Assembly: GCF_008801935.1 (NCBI RefSeq)
Contig: NZ_VZOT01000005.1
Span: 186,001-250,000 of the forward strand
From: Comamonas kerstersii
Lineage (GTDB): Bacteria; Pseudomonadota; Gammaproteobacteria; Burkholderiales; Burkholderiaceae_C
DNA length: 64,000 nucleotides
Direction: 5' to 3'
In this document: one piece after another, positions 36,588 through 45,847 of the stretch
How positions within the stretch are numbered: the stretch's first letter is position 1
Layout of the letters: each line of letters begins with the position of its first letter
Notes under the pieces: generated by a model
The model's database searches: none
What the model was told of the DNA's origin: nothing
What the model saw: the letters and a program-made list of their open reading frames with translations, nothing else
Program-made: the position numbers and the translations under genes

Positions 36588-37406
36588 ATGTCTGTCATGC
36601 ACAGTTGCTCGCTTCCCATGTCCACCTTCCACCAGGGTTCGGTGCCCCTGCTGGTTTCCATGCCCCATGCCGGCACCCATGTGCCGCCGGACATTGCACA
36701 GACGTTCACCGACGAAGCCCGCCAGGTTCCCGATACCGACTGGCATCTGCCGCAGCTCTACGCCTTTGCCAAGGCCATGGGCGCATCGCTGCTGGCGGCC
36801 ACGCATTCACGCTATGTGGTGGACCTGAACCGCCCTCCCAACGGCGAGAGCCTGTACCCTGGCCAGAGTGTCACCGCGCTGTGCCCGGTCGATACCTTTG
36901 ACGACACACCGATCTACCTGGACCAGCGCCAAACGGTGGCGGCCGAGGAAGTGGAACGCCGCAAGGCCCTGTACTGGCAGCCCTACCATGACCAGCTGCA
37001 GGCAGAACTGGAACGCCTGCTGGCCGTGCATGGCAAGGTCGTGCTGTGGGATGCGCACTCCATCCGCTCCGTGCTGCCGCGCTTTTTCACGGGCAAGCTG
37101 CCCGACCTGAACCTGGGCACGGCCGACGGCAAAAGCTGTGACCCCGCGCTGGCTCACGCGCTGCTGGAAATTACGCAGCAGGCACCGGGCTACACTGCCG
37201 TGCTCAACGGTCGCTTCAAGGGCGGCTACATCACACGCCACTATGGCGATCCGGCGCGCAACATCCATGCGGTGCAGCTGGAGATGACACAGTGCAGCTA
37301 TATGCAGGAAACTTTGCCTTTTGATTACCTGCCGGAACGCGCTGCCGCCATCCAGCCCACGCTGGAGCAACTGCTTGGCAAGGCGCTGGCCTTTGCCACT
37401 GCATGA
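36588..37406 (+). CDS. hutG: N-formylglutamate deformylase
   Basis: 272 residues, FGase family. It hydrolyses N-formyl-L-glutamate to formate and glutamate, completing histidine catabolism. Seen: VSMPHAGTHVPPDI, VVDLNRPPNGESLYPG, WDAHSIRS and a C-terminal GGYITRHYGDP...VQLEM. Starts at 36588, 36597 or 36618 are all in frame; the first has GAGAAAG just upstream. It shares ATGA with alkB. Confidence 0.94.
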   Translation: MSVMHSCSLPMSTFHQGSVPLLVSMPHAGTHVPPDIAQTFTDEARQVPDTDWHLPQLYAFAKAMGASLLAATHSRYVVDLNRPPNGESLYPGQSVTALCPVDTFDDTPIYLDQRQTVAAEEVERRKALYWQPYHDQLQAELERLLAVHGKVVLWDAHSIRSVLPRFFTGKLPDLNLGTADGKSCDPALAHALLEITQQAPGYTAVLNGRFKGGYITRHYGDPARNIHAVQLEMTQCSYMQETLPFDYLPERAAAIQPTLEQLLGKALAFATA

Positions 37407-38062
37407 CCCTGCCCCTGTTTGACGCAGAGCCACTGCCCCCGCAGGTCATTGCGGACGGGGCGGTGTTGCTGCGCGGCTGGGCAGCCGTCCATGCACATGC
37501 ATGGATCGCCGCCGTACAACAGGTGCTCGCCCAGCAACCGTTTCAGGCGGCATTCACCGCCAGTGGCTTACCCATGTCGGTGCGCACCAGCAACTGCGGG
37601 GAATGGGGCTGGGCCGCCAGCCGCAGCGGCTATGGCTATACGCGCAGCGATCCAGCCACAGGCATGCCCTGGCCTGCCATGCCCACATTTTTGAAGCAGC
37701 AGGCGCAGGCACTGGCTGCGCAGGCGGGCTATCCGGGCTTTGATCCGGATGTCTGTCTGATCAACAGCTACGACGTCGGCGCCAAGATGGGCCTGCACCA
37801 CGATGCCGATGAAAAAGACCAAACCGCGCCCATCGTGTCCGTGTCGCTGGGGCTGCCATGCACCTTTGTCTGGGGTGGCCTGCAGCGTTCAGACCCCGTG
37901 CGCAGCTTCCGGCTGGAGCATGGCGATGTGCTGGTCTGGGGCGGCGCTTCGCGCATGGTGTTTCATGGTGTACGGCCGCTGCAGGCCGGGCAGCATCACT
38001 TGCTGGGTGCGCAGCGCTGGAATCTGACCTTTCGCATGGCGCAGCGCAGCTATCGCGGCTGA
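37403..38062 (+). CDS. alkB: Alpha-ketoglutarate-dependent dioxygenase AlkB
   Basis: 219 residues. It repairs 1-methyladenine and 3-methylcytosine by oxidative demethylation. The iron ligands HxD are in [11 protein letters not shown] and the distal His in [11 protein letters not shown]. The 2-oxoglutarate-binding arginines are in RWNLTFR. Full length. Its start overlaps hutG by ATGA, so it is the last gene of the hut operon. No adaptive-response gene (ada, alkA) is near. Confidence 0.94.
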   Translation: MTLPLFDAEPLPPQVIADGAVLLRGWAAVHAHAWIAAVQQVLAQQPFQAAFTASGLPMSVRTSNCGEWGWAASRSGYGYTRSDPATGMPWPAMPTFLKQQAQALAAQAGYPGFDPDVCLINSYDVGAKMGLHHDADEKDQTAPIVSVSLGLPCTFVWGGLQRSDPVRSFRLEHGDVLVWGGASRMVFHGVRPLQAGQHHLLGAQRWNLTFRMAQRSYRG

Positions 38063-38126
38063 AGCAGCCTCTCCCATCGACCTGTCAGCGGCTGGGGCAT
38101 CGGCAAGCTTCCTACAATCGAGCCCT

Positions 38127-39191
38127 ATGAGCCTGCCTAACTACACCCGCGCCCAAGAACTGCCCGCATTGCTGCAACAACGCATCGCCATCCTCGATGG
38201 CGCCATGGGCACCATGATCCAACGCTTCAAGCTGGGTGAGGCCCAGTACCGTGGCGACGGTTATACCGGCGCGGATGGGGTAGGTGATCGCTTCAAGGAC
38301 TTCCCCCGTGACGTCAAGGGCAACAATGAGCTGCTGTCCATCACTCGCCCTGACGTGATTCGTGACATTCACGAGCGCTATCTGGCCGCAGGTGCCGACC
38401 TGATCGAGACCAACACCTTTGGTGCGACCACCGTGGCCCAGGAAGACTACGGCATGGCTGATCTGGCGCGCGAGATGAACTTCAAGAGCGCGCAGATCGC
38501 CCGCGCAGCCTGCGACAAGTACAGCGTCAATGGCCGCAAGTGCTATGTGGCAGGCGCTTTGGGCCCCACACCCAAGACGGCCTCCATCAGCCCCGATGTG
38601 AACGACCCCGGCGCACGCAATGTGGACTTTGAAACCCTGCGCAAAGCCTACTTTGAGCAAACCGTGGCGCTGATCGAAGGCGGCGCGGACGTGATCCTGG
38701 TCGAAACCATTTTTGACACACTCAACGCCAAGGCAGCGCTGTTTGCGGTGGAAGAAGCGTTTGATGCTACGGGCGAAGTGCTGCCCATCATGATCAGCGG
38801 CACGGTGACTGATGCCTCTGGCCGCATCCTGTCGGGCCAGACCGTCACCGCCTTCTGGCACAGCGTGCGTCACAGCAACCCGCTGTCTGTGGGCCTGAAC
38901 TGCGCCCTGGGTGCCACCCTGATGCGCCCCTACATCCAGGAGCTGGCCAAGGCCGCGTCCGACACTTTCATCAGCTGCTACCCCAATGCGGGTCTGCCCA
39001 ATCCCATGAGCGACACCGGCTTTGACGAAACCCCTGATGTGACCAGCCGTCTGGTCCATGAGTTTGCAGCCGAAGGTCTGGTCAACATCGTCGGCGGCTG
39101 CTGCGGCACCACGCCGGATCACATCGGCGCGATTGCCAAGGCTGTCTCGGCAGACAAGGGCCGCAAGCTGTTCTATCCGGCAGAGGCCTGA
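38127..39191 (+). CDS. Homocysteine S-methyltransferase module of methionine synthase (split MetH)
   Basis: 354 residues, matching only the N-terminal homocysteine domain of the about 1,200-residue E. coli MetH. Zinc ligands are C259 in GLNCALGA and C325/C326 in GGCCGTTP. The protein ends soon after the barrel, so the folate, cobalamin and reactivation domains must be on another polypeptide, not found in this window. Split metH genes are known in Burkholderiales. Confidence 0.9.
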   Translation: MSLPNYTRAQELPALLQQRIAILDGAMGTMIQRFKLGEAQYRGDGYTGADGVGDRFKDFPRDVKGNNELLSITRPDVIRDIHERYLAAGADLIETNTFGATTVAQEDYGMADLAREMNFKSAQIARAACDKYSVNGRKCYVAGALGPTPKTASISPDVNDPGARNVDFETLRKAYFEQTVALIEGGADVILVETIFDTLNAKAALFAVEEAFDATGEVLPIMISGTVTDASGRILSGQTVTAFWHSVRHSNPLSVGLNCALGATLMRPYIQELAKAASDTFISCYPNAGLPNPMSDTGFDETPDVTSRLVHEFAAEGLVNIVGGCCGTTPDHIGAIAKAVSADKGRKLFYPAEA

Positions 39192-39216
39192 GTCCACTGC
39201 GAGAGCAGATTTCCAT

Positions 39217-39267
39217 AAAAAATAGCTGCCAGCGCCCATGAATCAAGCGCTGGCAGCTATTTTTTTG
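39217..39267. repeat. Dispersed intergenic repeat, copy 5, doubling as a terminator
   Basis: AAAAAATAGCTGCCAGCGC (39217-39235) and GCGCTGGCAGCTATTTTTT (39247-39265) are a perfect 19-bp inverted repeat with an 11-base loop and a T-run. It lies between the convergent MetH-module and PACE genes, so it can terminate both. It is the cleanest copy of the family. Confidence 0.85.
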
Positions 39268-39276
39268 TGTGTGAAT

Positions 39277-39744
39277 TTAGGCCTGTGGCTGCAGCACCTG
39301 GGCCGAGGCGGGTAGACCAAAGATGCGGTCAAAGGCCCAGTTAAACACATAGGTGTAGATCAGGAAGAAGGTCAGAATGCCGGCTTCCAGCACGGTGGCC
39401 TGCCACAGCGAGATATCAAACCACCAGGCCATGAGCGGAATCAGCATGGCAGCAATACCGCCTTCAAAGCCGATAGCGTGGGCCACGCGGCGCAGCACGG
39501 AGCGGCCCTTCTTGGTCTGGCGGGCTTCCCACTTTTCAAACAGCCAGTTGAAGATGACGTTCCAGGCAATGGCGATGGCCGAGGAGACCACGGCCATGGC
39601 GCCGGAAGAGGCGGCTTCCTGACCAATGGCCATGAACAGCGCGCTGCAGGCGATGATGGCAATGGTTTCATACAGGCCGACAAAAACGACGCGGCGCCAG
39701 GGGCCCTGCAGGCCCACGGCTTGTTGTGTAGTAATGGATGACAT
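39277..39744 (-). CDS. PACE-family efflux transporter (chlorhexidine/biocide)
   Basis: 155 residues with four predicted membrane segments in two tandem BTP-domain repeats: RVVFVGLYETIAIIACSALFM... and RVAHAIGFEGGIAAMLIPLMAWWF.... The WNVIFNWLFEKWEARQ and YTYVFNWAFDRIFGLP ends are the duplicated signature. PACE proteins such as AceI export chlorhexidine and short diamines at the inner membrane. Divergent from a LysR gene, the usual arrangement for this family. Confidence 0.93.
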   Translation of the reverse strand: MSSITTQQAVGLQGPWRRVVFVGLYETIAIIACSALFMAIGQEAASSGAMAVVSSAIAIAWNVIFNWLFEKWEARQTKKGRSVLRRVAHAIGFEGGIAAMLIPLMAWWFDISLWQATVLEAGILTFFLIYTYVFNWAFDRIFGLPASAQVLQPQA

Positions 39745-39819
39745 ATGGGGGCCGAGTTTATGTGTAGAAAATTGACATTGAAAGTCAGGTCTTTTCAGAT
39801 TTCTTGATAGGTTGCACCC

Positions 39820-40755
39820 ATGCCTTTTCCTCCTGAACAAGTGCCGCTGTTTCTGACCGTGCTCGACAGCGGCTCGTTTTCTGCGGCAGCCCGCAGGCTG
39901 GGGCGCGTGCCTTCGGCCGTCAGCATGGCCATGGGGCAGCTGGAGGCGGAGCTGGGCCTGCAGCTGTTTGACCGTACTGGGCGTGAACCACGGCCCACCG
40001 CAGCTGCGCTGGCGCTGGAGCCGCAGGCGCGCCTGCTGGCGCAGCAGCTGCAATTGCTCAACCAGCAGGCCCAGGCCTTGCACGAAGGGCTGGAGCAGCG
40101 GCTGACGCTGGCCATTGCCCCCGAGCTGCTGACCACAGACTGGACGCAGGCACTGCGCCCGGTGGTGGAGCAGTACCCCTCGCTGGTGGTGGAAGTGCTG
40201 GCAGCGCCGCAGGACGATGCGCTGAACATGCTGCACACCGGCCGCGCCCAGCTGGCGCTGGTGTTCGAGCGCCCGGCCATGGATGCGCGTGAGGATTTTT
40301 GCGAGCAGGGGCATGAGACGCTGGTGGCCGTCATGTCACCGCAGCACCCCTGGTGCGCATTGCAGTCTGAAGGGGCACTGCCTGCGCTGGACATGTCGCA
40401 ACTGGCCACGATGCGGCAGGTGCTGGTGGCCAGCCGCGATCTGAGCTTGCGCGACACCCGTTTTGTGTTTTCTCACAAGCTCTGGCGGGCTGACAACCAC
40501 GCAGCGGCGCTGGCGCTGATTGCCAGCGGTCTGTGCTGGGGCTGGTTACCGCAAAGCCTGGTGGAAGCGCAGATTGCGCGGGGCGAGCTGCTGCGCATTC
40601 CCTTTGTCAACATCAGCAATGGCAACACCTTGTTTGTGGACTGGGTGTGGTCCAAGGAACGCACGCTGGGGCTGGCTGCGTCTTTGTTTGTGCAGACGCT
40701 CAAGGACAGGCGTGTGCAGGCTGGCAGCACACGTTCAGCAGCAGATGCTCTTTAA
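39820..40755 (+). CDS. LysR-type regulator, probable controller of the PACE gene
   Basis: 311 residues. Winged helix at 5-64 (QVPLFLTVLDSGSFSAAARRLGRVPSAVSMAMGQLE), followed by a standard effector domain. It starts 76 bp from the divergent PACE gene. In Acinetobacter the homologous pair is AceR-AceI, which supports a regulatory role here; the inducer may be a diamine. Confidence 0.9.
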   Translation: MPFPPEQVPLFLTVLDSGSFSAAARRLGRVPSAVSMAMGQLEAELGLQLFDRTGREPRPTAAALALEPQARLLAQQLQLLNQQAQALHEGLEQRLTLAIAPELLTTDWTQALRPVVEQYPSLVVEVLAAPQDDALNMLHTGRAQLALVFERPAMDAREDFCEQGHETLVAVMSPQHPWCALQSEGALPALDMSQLATMRQVLVASRDLSLRDTRFVFSHKLWRADNHAAALALIASGLCWGWLPQSLVEAQIARGELLRIPFVNISNGNTLFVDWVWSKERTLGLAASLFVQTLKDRRVQAGSTRSAADAL

Positions 40756-40840
40756 AAAATAGCGTGTTGCGCTGGTGTTTATTGGTTTCCCAGGTGCTTT
40801 CATGCGCAATTCGGCATAAATCCAGCGCTGGCAGCTATGC
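40753..40840. repeat. Dispersed intergenic repeat, copy 6 (degenerate inverted pair)
   Basis: Left arm AAAAAATAGCGTGTTGCGCTGG is a degraded copy and right arm CCAGCGCTGGCAGCTATGC (40822-40840) a good copy of the family core. It lies between the LysR stop and the small gene. Confidence 0.65.
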
Positions 40841-40902
40841 TTTGAATAACAAAAAAGCCGCTGCATGGGCAGCGGCCTGTCTGACACCCTCAGCAACAGC
40901 GC

Positions 40903-41115
40903 TTAGTGCTTGGCGGCGCGTGCATCCATGGCGCGCGAGAGGTCTGCCATCATGCGTGCGTCCTGCAGTGCCAGTTTCCAGGTCAACTCATCTGCGCGGG
41001 CCAGGCGACGGGCCTGTTGCCAGGCCTTCCACTGCTGCAGGCATGCCTGAAGCAGGCGGGGCAGCAAGGCGTTGGGATTGATGCGGGCAGAGTAAGTGGA
41101 GGTAGAGGTAGTCAT
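40903..41115 (-). CDS. Small basic helical protein (DUF1127-like?)
   Basis: 70 residues with a Trp- and Arg-rich amphipathic core QQWKAWQQARRLARADELTW and an ALQDARMMADLSRAM tail. It vaguely recalls small DUF1127 proteins but the match is weak. Codon use is like its neighbours and the ATG lies in a normal intergenic position divergent from a LysR gene, so a real gene is likely. Function unknown. Confidence 0.65.
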   Translation of the reverse strand: MTTSTSTYSARINPNALLPRLLQACLQQWKAWQQARRLARADELTWKLALQDARMMADLSRAMDARAAKH

Positions 41116-41180
41116 GGTGTGGCTTTCCAGAGCACCCTGGCAATGGCTTGTGGCCTCAGTGGGTGCGGGACCCGAATACT

Positions 41181-41218
41181 AGGGTTATCCCTAAAACATT
41201 TCAAATTTATATTTTGAA
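41181..41218. promoter_or_regulatory. Palindromes upstream of the LysR gene at 41259
   Basis: AGGG-TTAT-CCCT (41181-41192) and TTCAAA-N7-TTTGAA (41200-41218) are two adjacent perfect inverted repeats in the most AT-rich part of the divergent gap. The second has the size and T-N11-A-like form of a LysR box. Confidence 0.5.
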
Positions 41219-41258
41219 TTCCATTCATTCACAGCGGTGATGTTTAAATGGCGGCCGT

Positions 41259-42224
41259 ATGCACCCTGAAGATTTCCGTTTTCTGGACCTCAATCTGCTG
41301 CGTGTGTTTGACACTGTCATGTCAGAGGGCAGTCTGACGCGTGCTGCAGATAAGTTGTCACTTACTCAGCCTGCGGTGAGCAATGCTATGCGCCGCCTGC
41401 GTGATGCCCTGGGCGACGAACTGCTGGTGCGCCACGGCCATGGCGTGCAGCCCACGCCGCGCGCCATGGTGCTGTGGCCGGTGGTGCGTGAAGCACTGGG
41501 TGCGCTGCAGCAGAGCCTGGCCCCTGAAGCCTTTGACCCGGCCACCGCCAGCCTGACGCTGGTGCTGGCCATGGCCGACGCCACCGCCAGCACACTGATG
41601 CCCAATCTCGTGCCCATCCTCGAGCAGGAAGCGCCTGCGCTCACCGTGCGCGTCCTGCCGCTGACCACGCGGGACCCGCGCAGCATGCTGGACAGCAAGA
41701 CGGCGGACATGGCCGTGGGCCACTTCCCAGCCGTGCTGACCGATCTGACCGCCCGCGCCCAGGCGGGCACGCTGGTGGTGCATGAGCACCGGCGGCTGTA
41801 TGACGGCGAATACGTGGCCGTGATGCGCAAGGGCCACCCGCTGGCCCTGATGCCGCTGACGCCGCTGACGCTGGAGCATTACTGCGCCGCTCGCCACCTG
41901 CTGGTGAGCTTTTCTGGCCGCGCCTATGGCTTTATCGACGAAGCCCTGGCTGCGCTGGGGCGTGAACGGCATATTGCGCTGACCGTGAACCAGTACACCA
42001 CGGCTGCGCGTGTGGTCAGCCAGTCCGACCTGATTACCGTGCTGCCGCGCCACTTTGTGCCGATCACGGGCATCCAGCACCTGCTGCAGGTGCACCCGCT
42101 GCCGCTGGAAGTGCCTGCCGTGCGCGTGGATGCGTTGTGGCACAAGCGCGGCCCCAACCGTGCAGCCTATGACTGGCTGCTTCAGGCGCTGAACCGGGCG
42201 ACGCTGAAAGCTTTTTCTCACTAG
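41259..42224 (+). CDS. LysR-type regulator (NodD/PcaQ-like)
   Basis: 321 residues. It opens FRFLDLNLLRVFDTVMSEGSLTRAADKLSLTQPAVSNAMRRL, the pattern of the NodD/DntR/NahR branch. The effector domain includes LVLAMADATASTLMPNLVPIL. The ligand is unknown. Its only divergent neighbour is the 70-residue protein, which may be its target; the metallophosphoesterase follows 38 bases downstream. Confidence 0.9.
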   Translation: MHPEDFRFLDLNLLRVFDTVMSEGSLTRAADKLSLTQPAVSNAMRRLRDALGDELLVRHGHGVQPTPRAMVLWPVVREALGALQQSLAPEAFDPATASLTLVLAMADATASTLMPNLVPILEQEAPALTVRVLPLTTRDPRSMLDSKTADMAVGHFPAVLTDLTARAQAGTLVVHEHRRLYDGEYVAVMRKGHPLALMPLTPLTLEHYCAARHLLVSFSGRAYGFIDEALAALGRERHIALTVNQYTTAARVVSQSDLITVLPRHFVPITGIQHLLQVHPLPLEVPAVRVDALWHKRGPNRAAYDWLLQALNRATLKAFSH

Positions 42225-42262
42225 GCGCCACGTGCTGTGGTGATGCCCTTGGGGTGTGGACT

Positions 42263-43099
42263 ATGAAACTTCAATTGCTCTCTGATCTTCATCTGGAAGT
42301 GCATCCCAACTTTGTGCCGCAGGCCGCCCCCGATGCCGATGTACTGGTGCTGGCCGGAGACATTGGCTCCTATCAGCCGGGCAGTCTGCTGCAGGGCGAG
42401 TACTTTGGGCTGGAGCGGTTTGCCAACTGGCCCTGCCCGGTGATTTTTGTGCCGGGCAACCATGAGTACGACATGCAGGACTGGGACGCGGCCCATGCGC
42501 GGCTGCGCCGGGTCTGCGAGGAGCTGGGCATCATCTGGCTGGAGCGCGAAACCGTGGTGCTGCACGGCGTGCGCTTTGTGGGCACCACCCTGTGGACGGA
42601 CTATGACGCCATTGCTCTGCTGGACGAGCAGGTGCAGGCTGGCGACATGAGCCGCTTGCTGCGCCTGCGGGAAAAGTCTTTTCGCGCGGCCAACTTCTAC
42701 CTGCAAAAGACGGGAGGCACACGCCATGGCGAGCCGTTTCTGGCTGCCCCCATGCGTGAGCAGGCACTGGGCTGTCAGAACTGGCTGCGCCAGGCGCTGG
42801 CCCAGCCTTTTGACGGAAAAACGGTGGTGGTCACGCACTTTGCACCCAGCCTGCGCAGCAGCGATCCACGCTATGGCATGGTGCCGGGCACGGCAGGCTT
42901 TTGCAGCGCGCTGGACGAGCTGTTGCCCCGCGCCGACCTGTGGCTGCACGGCCACCTGCATGCACCCAGCGACTATGTGGTGCAGGGGGAGGATGCCGAG
43001 CGCGGCGCATGGCGCTGCAGGGTCGTCGCCAATCCATTGGGCTATGAACGCAAAGGAGAACAGCGGTATTTCCAGCCCGCGACAAGCCTCACCGTATGA
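42263..43099 (+). CDS. Calcineurin-like metallophosphoesterase
   Basis: 278 residues. All metal-binding blocks are visible in order: LSDLHLE (residues 6-12), LAGDIG, PGNHEYD, VTHFAPS and LHGHLHAP. A cytosolic phosphodiesterase or phosphatase with two metals; the substrate is unknown. ATG 42263 is preferred over a GTG three codons upstream. Confidence 0.88.
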   Translation: MKLQLLSDLHLEVHPNFVPQAAPDADVLVLAGDIGSYQPGSLLQGEYFGLERFANWPCPVIFVPGNHEYDMQDWDAAHARLRRVCEELGIIWLERETVVLHGVRFVGTTLWTDYDAIALLDEQVQAGDMSRLLRLREKSFRAANFYLQKTGGTRHGEPFLAAPMREQALGCQNWLRQALAQPFDGKTVVVTHFAPSLRSSDPRYGMVPGTAGFCSALDELLPRADLWLHGHLHAPSDYVVQGEDAERGAWRCRVVANPLGYERKGEQRYFQPATSLTV

Positions 43100-43121
43100 T
43101 GTGGCGCGGGCCGCTTAAAAA

Positions 43122-43137
43122 CATGACATAAGTCAAG
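43122..43137. promoter_or_regulatory. FNR/Dnr-like palindrome upstream of the universal stress gene
   Basis: TGAC-ATAA-GTCA (43124-43135), extended to CATGACATAAGTCAAG, has the spacing of an FNR-family box (TTGAT-N4-ATCAA) but with C/G at the inner positions. It lies about 175 bp upstream of the stress gene. Low-oxygen control of universal stress genes is common, so it is worth noting. Confidence 0.45.
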
Positions 43138-43309
43138 ACACAACAGACGCCAGCGACTACGCTTGTCCTTAGACCAGCGCACACCCTCCTGATCCTTGCT
43201 GCTCTGCCCCTGCATGTGTTGTACTGCCTGGGCTTTGCGCTTTGTCTCGGGCGCCACAAGGTGGTTTGCTGTGTGGTGTGTGCAGCGCTTATTCACTTGG
43301 AGATATCTC

Positions 43310-43735
43310 ATGAAAATCTTGCTTGCTGTTGACGGCAGTCTTTTCACCAAAAAAATGCTGGCCTATCTGGCTGCGCATGAAGAGCTGATTACGGCCGGAC
43401 GTCATGAATACACCGCGCTGACGGTGCAGCCTGCCCTGCCTCCCCGCGCCCGTGCTGCGCTGAGCAAGGAAATGGTGGAGGAGTACTACGCTGAGGAATC
43501 TGCCAAGGTGCTCGAGCCTGTGCAGAAGTTTCTGGCGCAGCACAGCATCACGCCTGTGTGCCGCAGCGAAGTGGGCCCTGCTGGCGAGACCATCGCCAAG
43601 ATTGCCGAAAACGAAAAGTACGACCTGATCATCATGGGCACCCACGGCCACGGCGCGCTGGGCAAGCTGGTGATGGGCTCGGTCTCTACCCAGGTGCTGG
43701 CCAACTGCTCCGTGCCTGTGATGCTGATTCGCTGA
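43310..43735 (+). CDS. Universal stress protein (UspA family)
   Basis: 141 residues, a single Usp domain. The N-terminal MKILLAVDGSLFTKKML and the ATP-binding GTHGHGALGKLVMGSVS near the C-terminus identify an ATP-binding type. TTGGAGA precedes ATG 43310. Probably acts in stress or low-oxygen survival. Confidence 0.93.
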   Translation: MKILLAVDGSLFTKKMLAYLAAHEELITAGRHEYTALTVQPALPPRARAALSKEMVEEYYAEESAKVLEPVQKFLAQHSITPVCRSEVGPAGETIAKIAENEKYDLIIMGTHGHGALGKLVMGSVSTQVLANCSVPVMLIR

Positions 43736-43756
43736 TCGCGCACGGCATTCGCCACA

Positions 43757-43796
43757 CCAACACAAAGGGCTGCCATTCGGCAGCCCTTTGTGTTGG
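43757..43796. terminator. Bidirectional terminator between the stress gene and the sensor kinase
   Basis: Perfect 18-bp stem CCAACACAAAGGGCTGCC / GGCAGCCCTTTGTGTTGG with a four-base loop, between convergent genes. Confidence 0.9.
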
Positions 43797-43811
43797 TGGA
43801 AGCAGTCTGAC

Positions 43812-45050
43812 TCAGCGGTGCATCAGCGGCAGACGCAGCACAAAGCTGGCGCCTGGCTGGCCGTCCAGACGGCCCTCGCAGACCGCGCTGCCGCCGTGGC
43901 GCTGCGCAATGCTGCGCACCAGGGACAGGCCCAGTCCCACACCGCCGGAGCGCTCGCTGGCACCGGGCAGACGGTAGAACTTTTCAAAGATGCGCTCACG
44001 CTGGTTTTCGGGCACGCCGGGGCCAAAGTCCTCGACGCGGACCACGGCCATATCACCTTCGCGCGAGAGGATGAGCTGGATGTCGCCCGTGCTGTAGCGG
44101 CGTGCGTTTTCCAGCAGATTGCGCACAGCACGGCGCACCAGCTTGGCAATGGCCTTGACTTCCACACCCTCGGTGGCGCGCACTTCCAGGTCGGCATCCA
44201 CGCGGGCACATTCTTCGGCGGCCAGACCTATCAGGTCGACCGCTTCGGTGCTGCCCACGTCCACATCGGGCTGCTCCAGCCGGCTGGCCAGCAGGATCTC
44301 ATCGACCAGCTGGTCCAGCTCGTTGATGTTGCGCTGGATCTCGGCCTTGGCCTTGGTCACGGAAGGATCGTCCCCCATCAGCTCCAGCCCCATGCGAATG
44401 CGTGCCAGTGGCGAGCGCAGCTCGTGCGAGGCATTGGCCAGCAGCGACTTGTGCGACTGCACCAGCTCCTCAATGCGGCTGGCGGCGGCATTGAACTGGC
44501 GGGCCAGATCGGCCACTTCATCCTTGCCTTCGGTGGGCACACGCACGGTCAGATCGCCATCGCCAAAGCGCTTGACGCCCCGCTGCAGGTTTTCCAGGCG
44601 CTTGAGCAGGCGGCGAATGATGGGGAACACGCCGATGGCTACCGCCACGCCCACCAGCCCCAGCAGCCACAGAAAGCCGAACGGCGGCTGCATCCAGAAG
44701 GCCCAGACGTCATTGCGGGGCGGGCGGTGTCCACCGGGGCGGCCGTTGTTGCCCTGGCGGGGCGACATTTCCAGGTAAAAAATCTTGCCGTCTGCTGTGG
44801 CAATGGCAAAGCGCGGCACTTCGTTGTCGTGGTTGCGAATGCGCTCAAAAGGCCCCTGGAACAGCAGCTGACCGTAGCCATCGGTAATGCGCATCTCACG
44901 CGCCATGGCCGTGGGCGATGCCTGATCGCGGATGCGGTATTCCTCGGCTTCACGCCAGGCCCAGGCCACGATCAGCGTCAGCACGGCGACGCCGCCTACG
45001 ACGGCCAGCCAGATGCGCAGATACAGGCGCTGTGAGAATGCGTTGAACAT
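43812..45050 (-). CDS. Two-component sensor histidine kinase (RstB/EnvZ-like)
   Basis: 412 residues. TM1 at about 12-31, a periplasmic domain to about 115, TM2 at about 118-143, then a HAMP domain. The phosphoacceptor His209 is in NASHELRSPLARIR. The catalytic domain has NLLENARRYS, DFGPGVPE and GGVGLGLSL. Autophosphorylates and passes phosphate to the response regulator encoded eight bases upstream. The periplasmic segment contains a Gly/Arg/Pro-rich patch (about 98-112). The signal is unknown. Confidence 0.94.
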   Translation of the reverse strand: MFNAFSQRLYLRIWLAVVGGVAVLTLIVAWAWREAEEYRIRDQASPTAMAREMRITDGYGQLLFQGPFERIRNHDNEVPRFAIATADGKIFYLEMSPRQGNNGRPGGHRPPRNDVWAFWMQPPFGFLWLLGLVGVAVAIGVFPIIRRLLKRLENLQRGVKRFGDGDLTVRVPTEGKDEVADLARQFNAAASRIEELVQSHKSLLANASHELRSPLARIRMGLELMGDDPSVTKAKAEIQRNINELDQLVDEILLASRLEQPDVDVGSTEAVDLIGLAAEECARVDADLEVRATEGVEVKAIAKLVRRAVRNLLENARRYSTGDIQLILSREGDMAVVRVEDFGPGVPENQRERIFEKFYRLPGASERSGGVGLGLSLVRSIAQRHGGSAVCEGRLDGQPGASFVLRLPLMHR

Positions 45051-45058
45051 GGCGTGCT

Positions 45059-45784
45059 TCAGTCCTGCTGCTTGGCAAACACATAGCCCACACCGCGCAC
45101 GGTGAGGATGCGCTTGGGCGATTTGGGGTCGGCCTCAATCGCAGCGCGGATGCGGCCCATGTGCACGTCGATGGAGCGGTCAAAGGCCTCCAGCTCACGG
45201 CCGCGCACGGCTTCCATGATCTGGTCACGTGTGAGCACACGGCCCGCGCGCTCGGCCAGTGCGACCAGCAGGTCAAACTGGTAGCTGGTCAGCTCGGCAG
45301 GCTGGCCGCCCACGCTCACGGTGCGTGCATCGCGGTCAATTTCCAGGCTGCCAAAGCGCAGCACATTGGCCGCTTCCGGCACGGCGGCGGCAGTTGCATC
45401 ACCTCTGCGGCGCAAGATGGCGCGGATGCGTGCCAGCAGTTCACGCGGTTCAAAGGGCTTGGGCAGGTAGTCGTCCGCGCCAATTTCCAGGCCAATCACG
45501 CGGTCCATGGGGTCGCCCTTGGCGGTGAGCATCAGCACCGGCACCTGGGCCGCAGGACCGGGCATGGCACGCAGGCGGCGGCATACGTCCAGACCGTCCA
45601 TGTCGGGCAGCATGAGGTCCAGGATCAGCAGATCCGGCAATGCACTGCTGCCCTGCAGATGGGCCAGGCCCGAGCTGGCGTCTGCGCAGTGTGTGACGCT
45701 CAGGCCGTTCTTGCCCAGATAGTCGCTGACCATGTCGGCCAGACGCACATCGTCTTCAATCATTAACAGGCTGTGTGTGCTCAT
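45059..45784 (-). CDS. OmpR-family response regulator (RstA-like)
   Basis: 241 residues. Receiver domain with phospho-acceptor D56 in LLILDLMLPDMDG and switch Lys in LMLTAKGDP. The winged-helix domain includes LTSYQFDLLVALAERAGRVLTRDQIMEAV and RSIDVHMGRIRAAIE. It is the first gene of the pair. The ATG at 45784 is chosen to start MSTHSLLMIEDD. Confidence 0.95.
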   Translation of the reverse strand: MSTHSLLMIEDDVRLADMVSDYLGKNGLSVTHCADASSGLAHLQGSSALPDLLILDLMLPDMDGLDVCRRLRAMPGPAAQVPVLMLTAKGDPMDRVIGLEIGADDYLPKPFEPRELLARIRAILRRRGDATAAAVPEAANVLRFGSLEIDRDARTVSVGGQPAELTSYQFDLLVALAERAGRVLTRDQIMEAVRGRELEAFDRSIDVHMGRIRAAIEADPKSPKRILTVRGVGYVFAKQQD

Positions 45785-45847
45785 AGGGGCAGTGTAGAGA
45801 AGCTGTTTGTCTGTTGCGTAAAGTCGGCGTAAAGCGCGAGAAACCAC

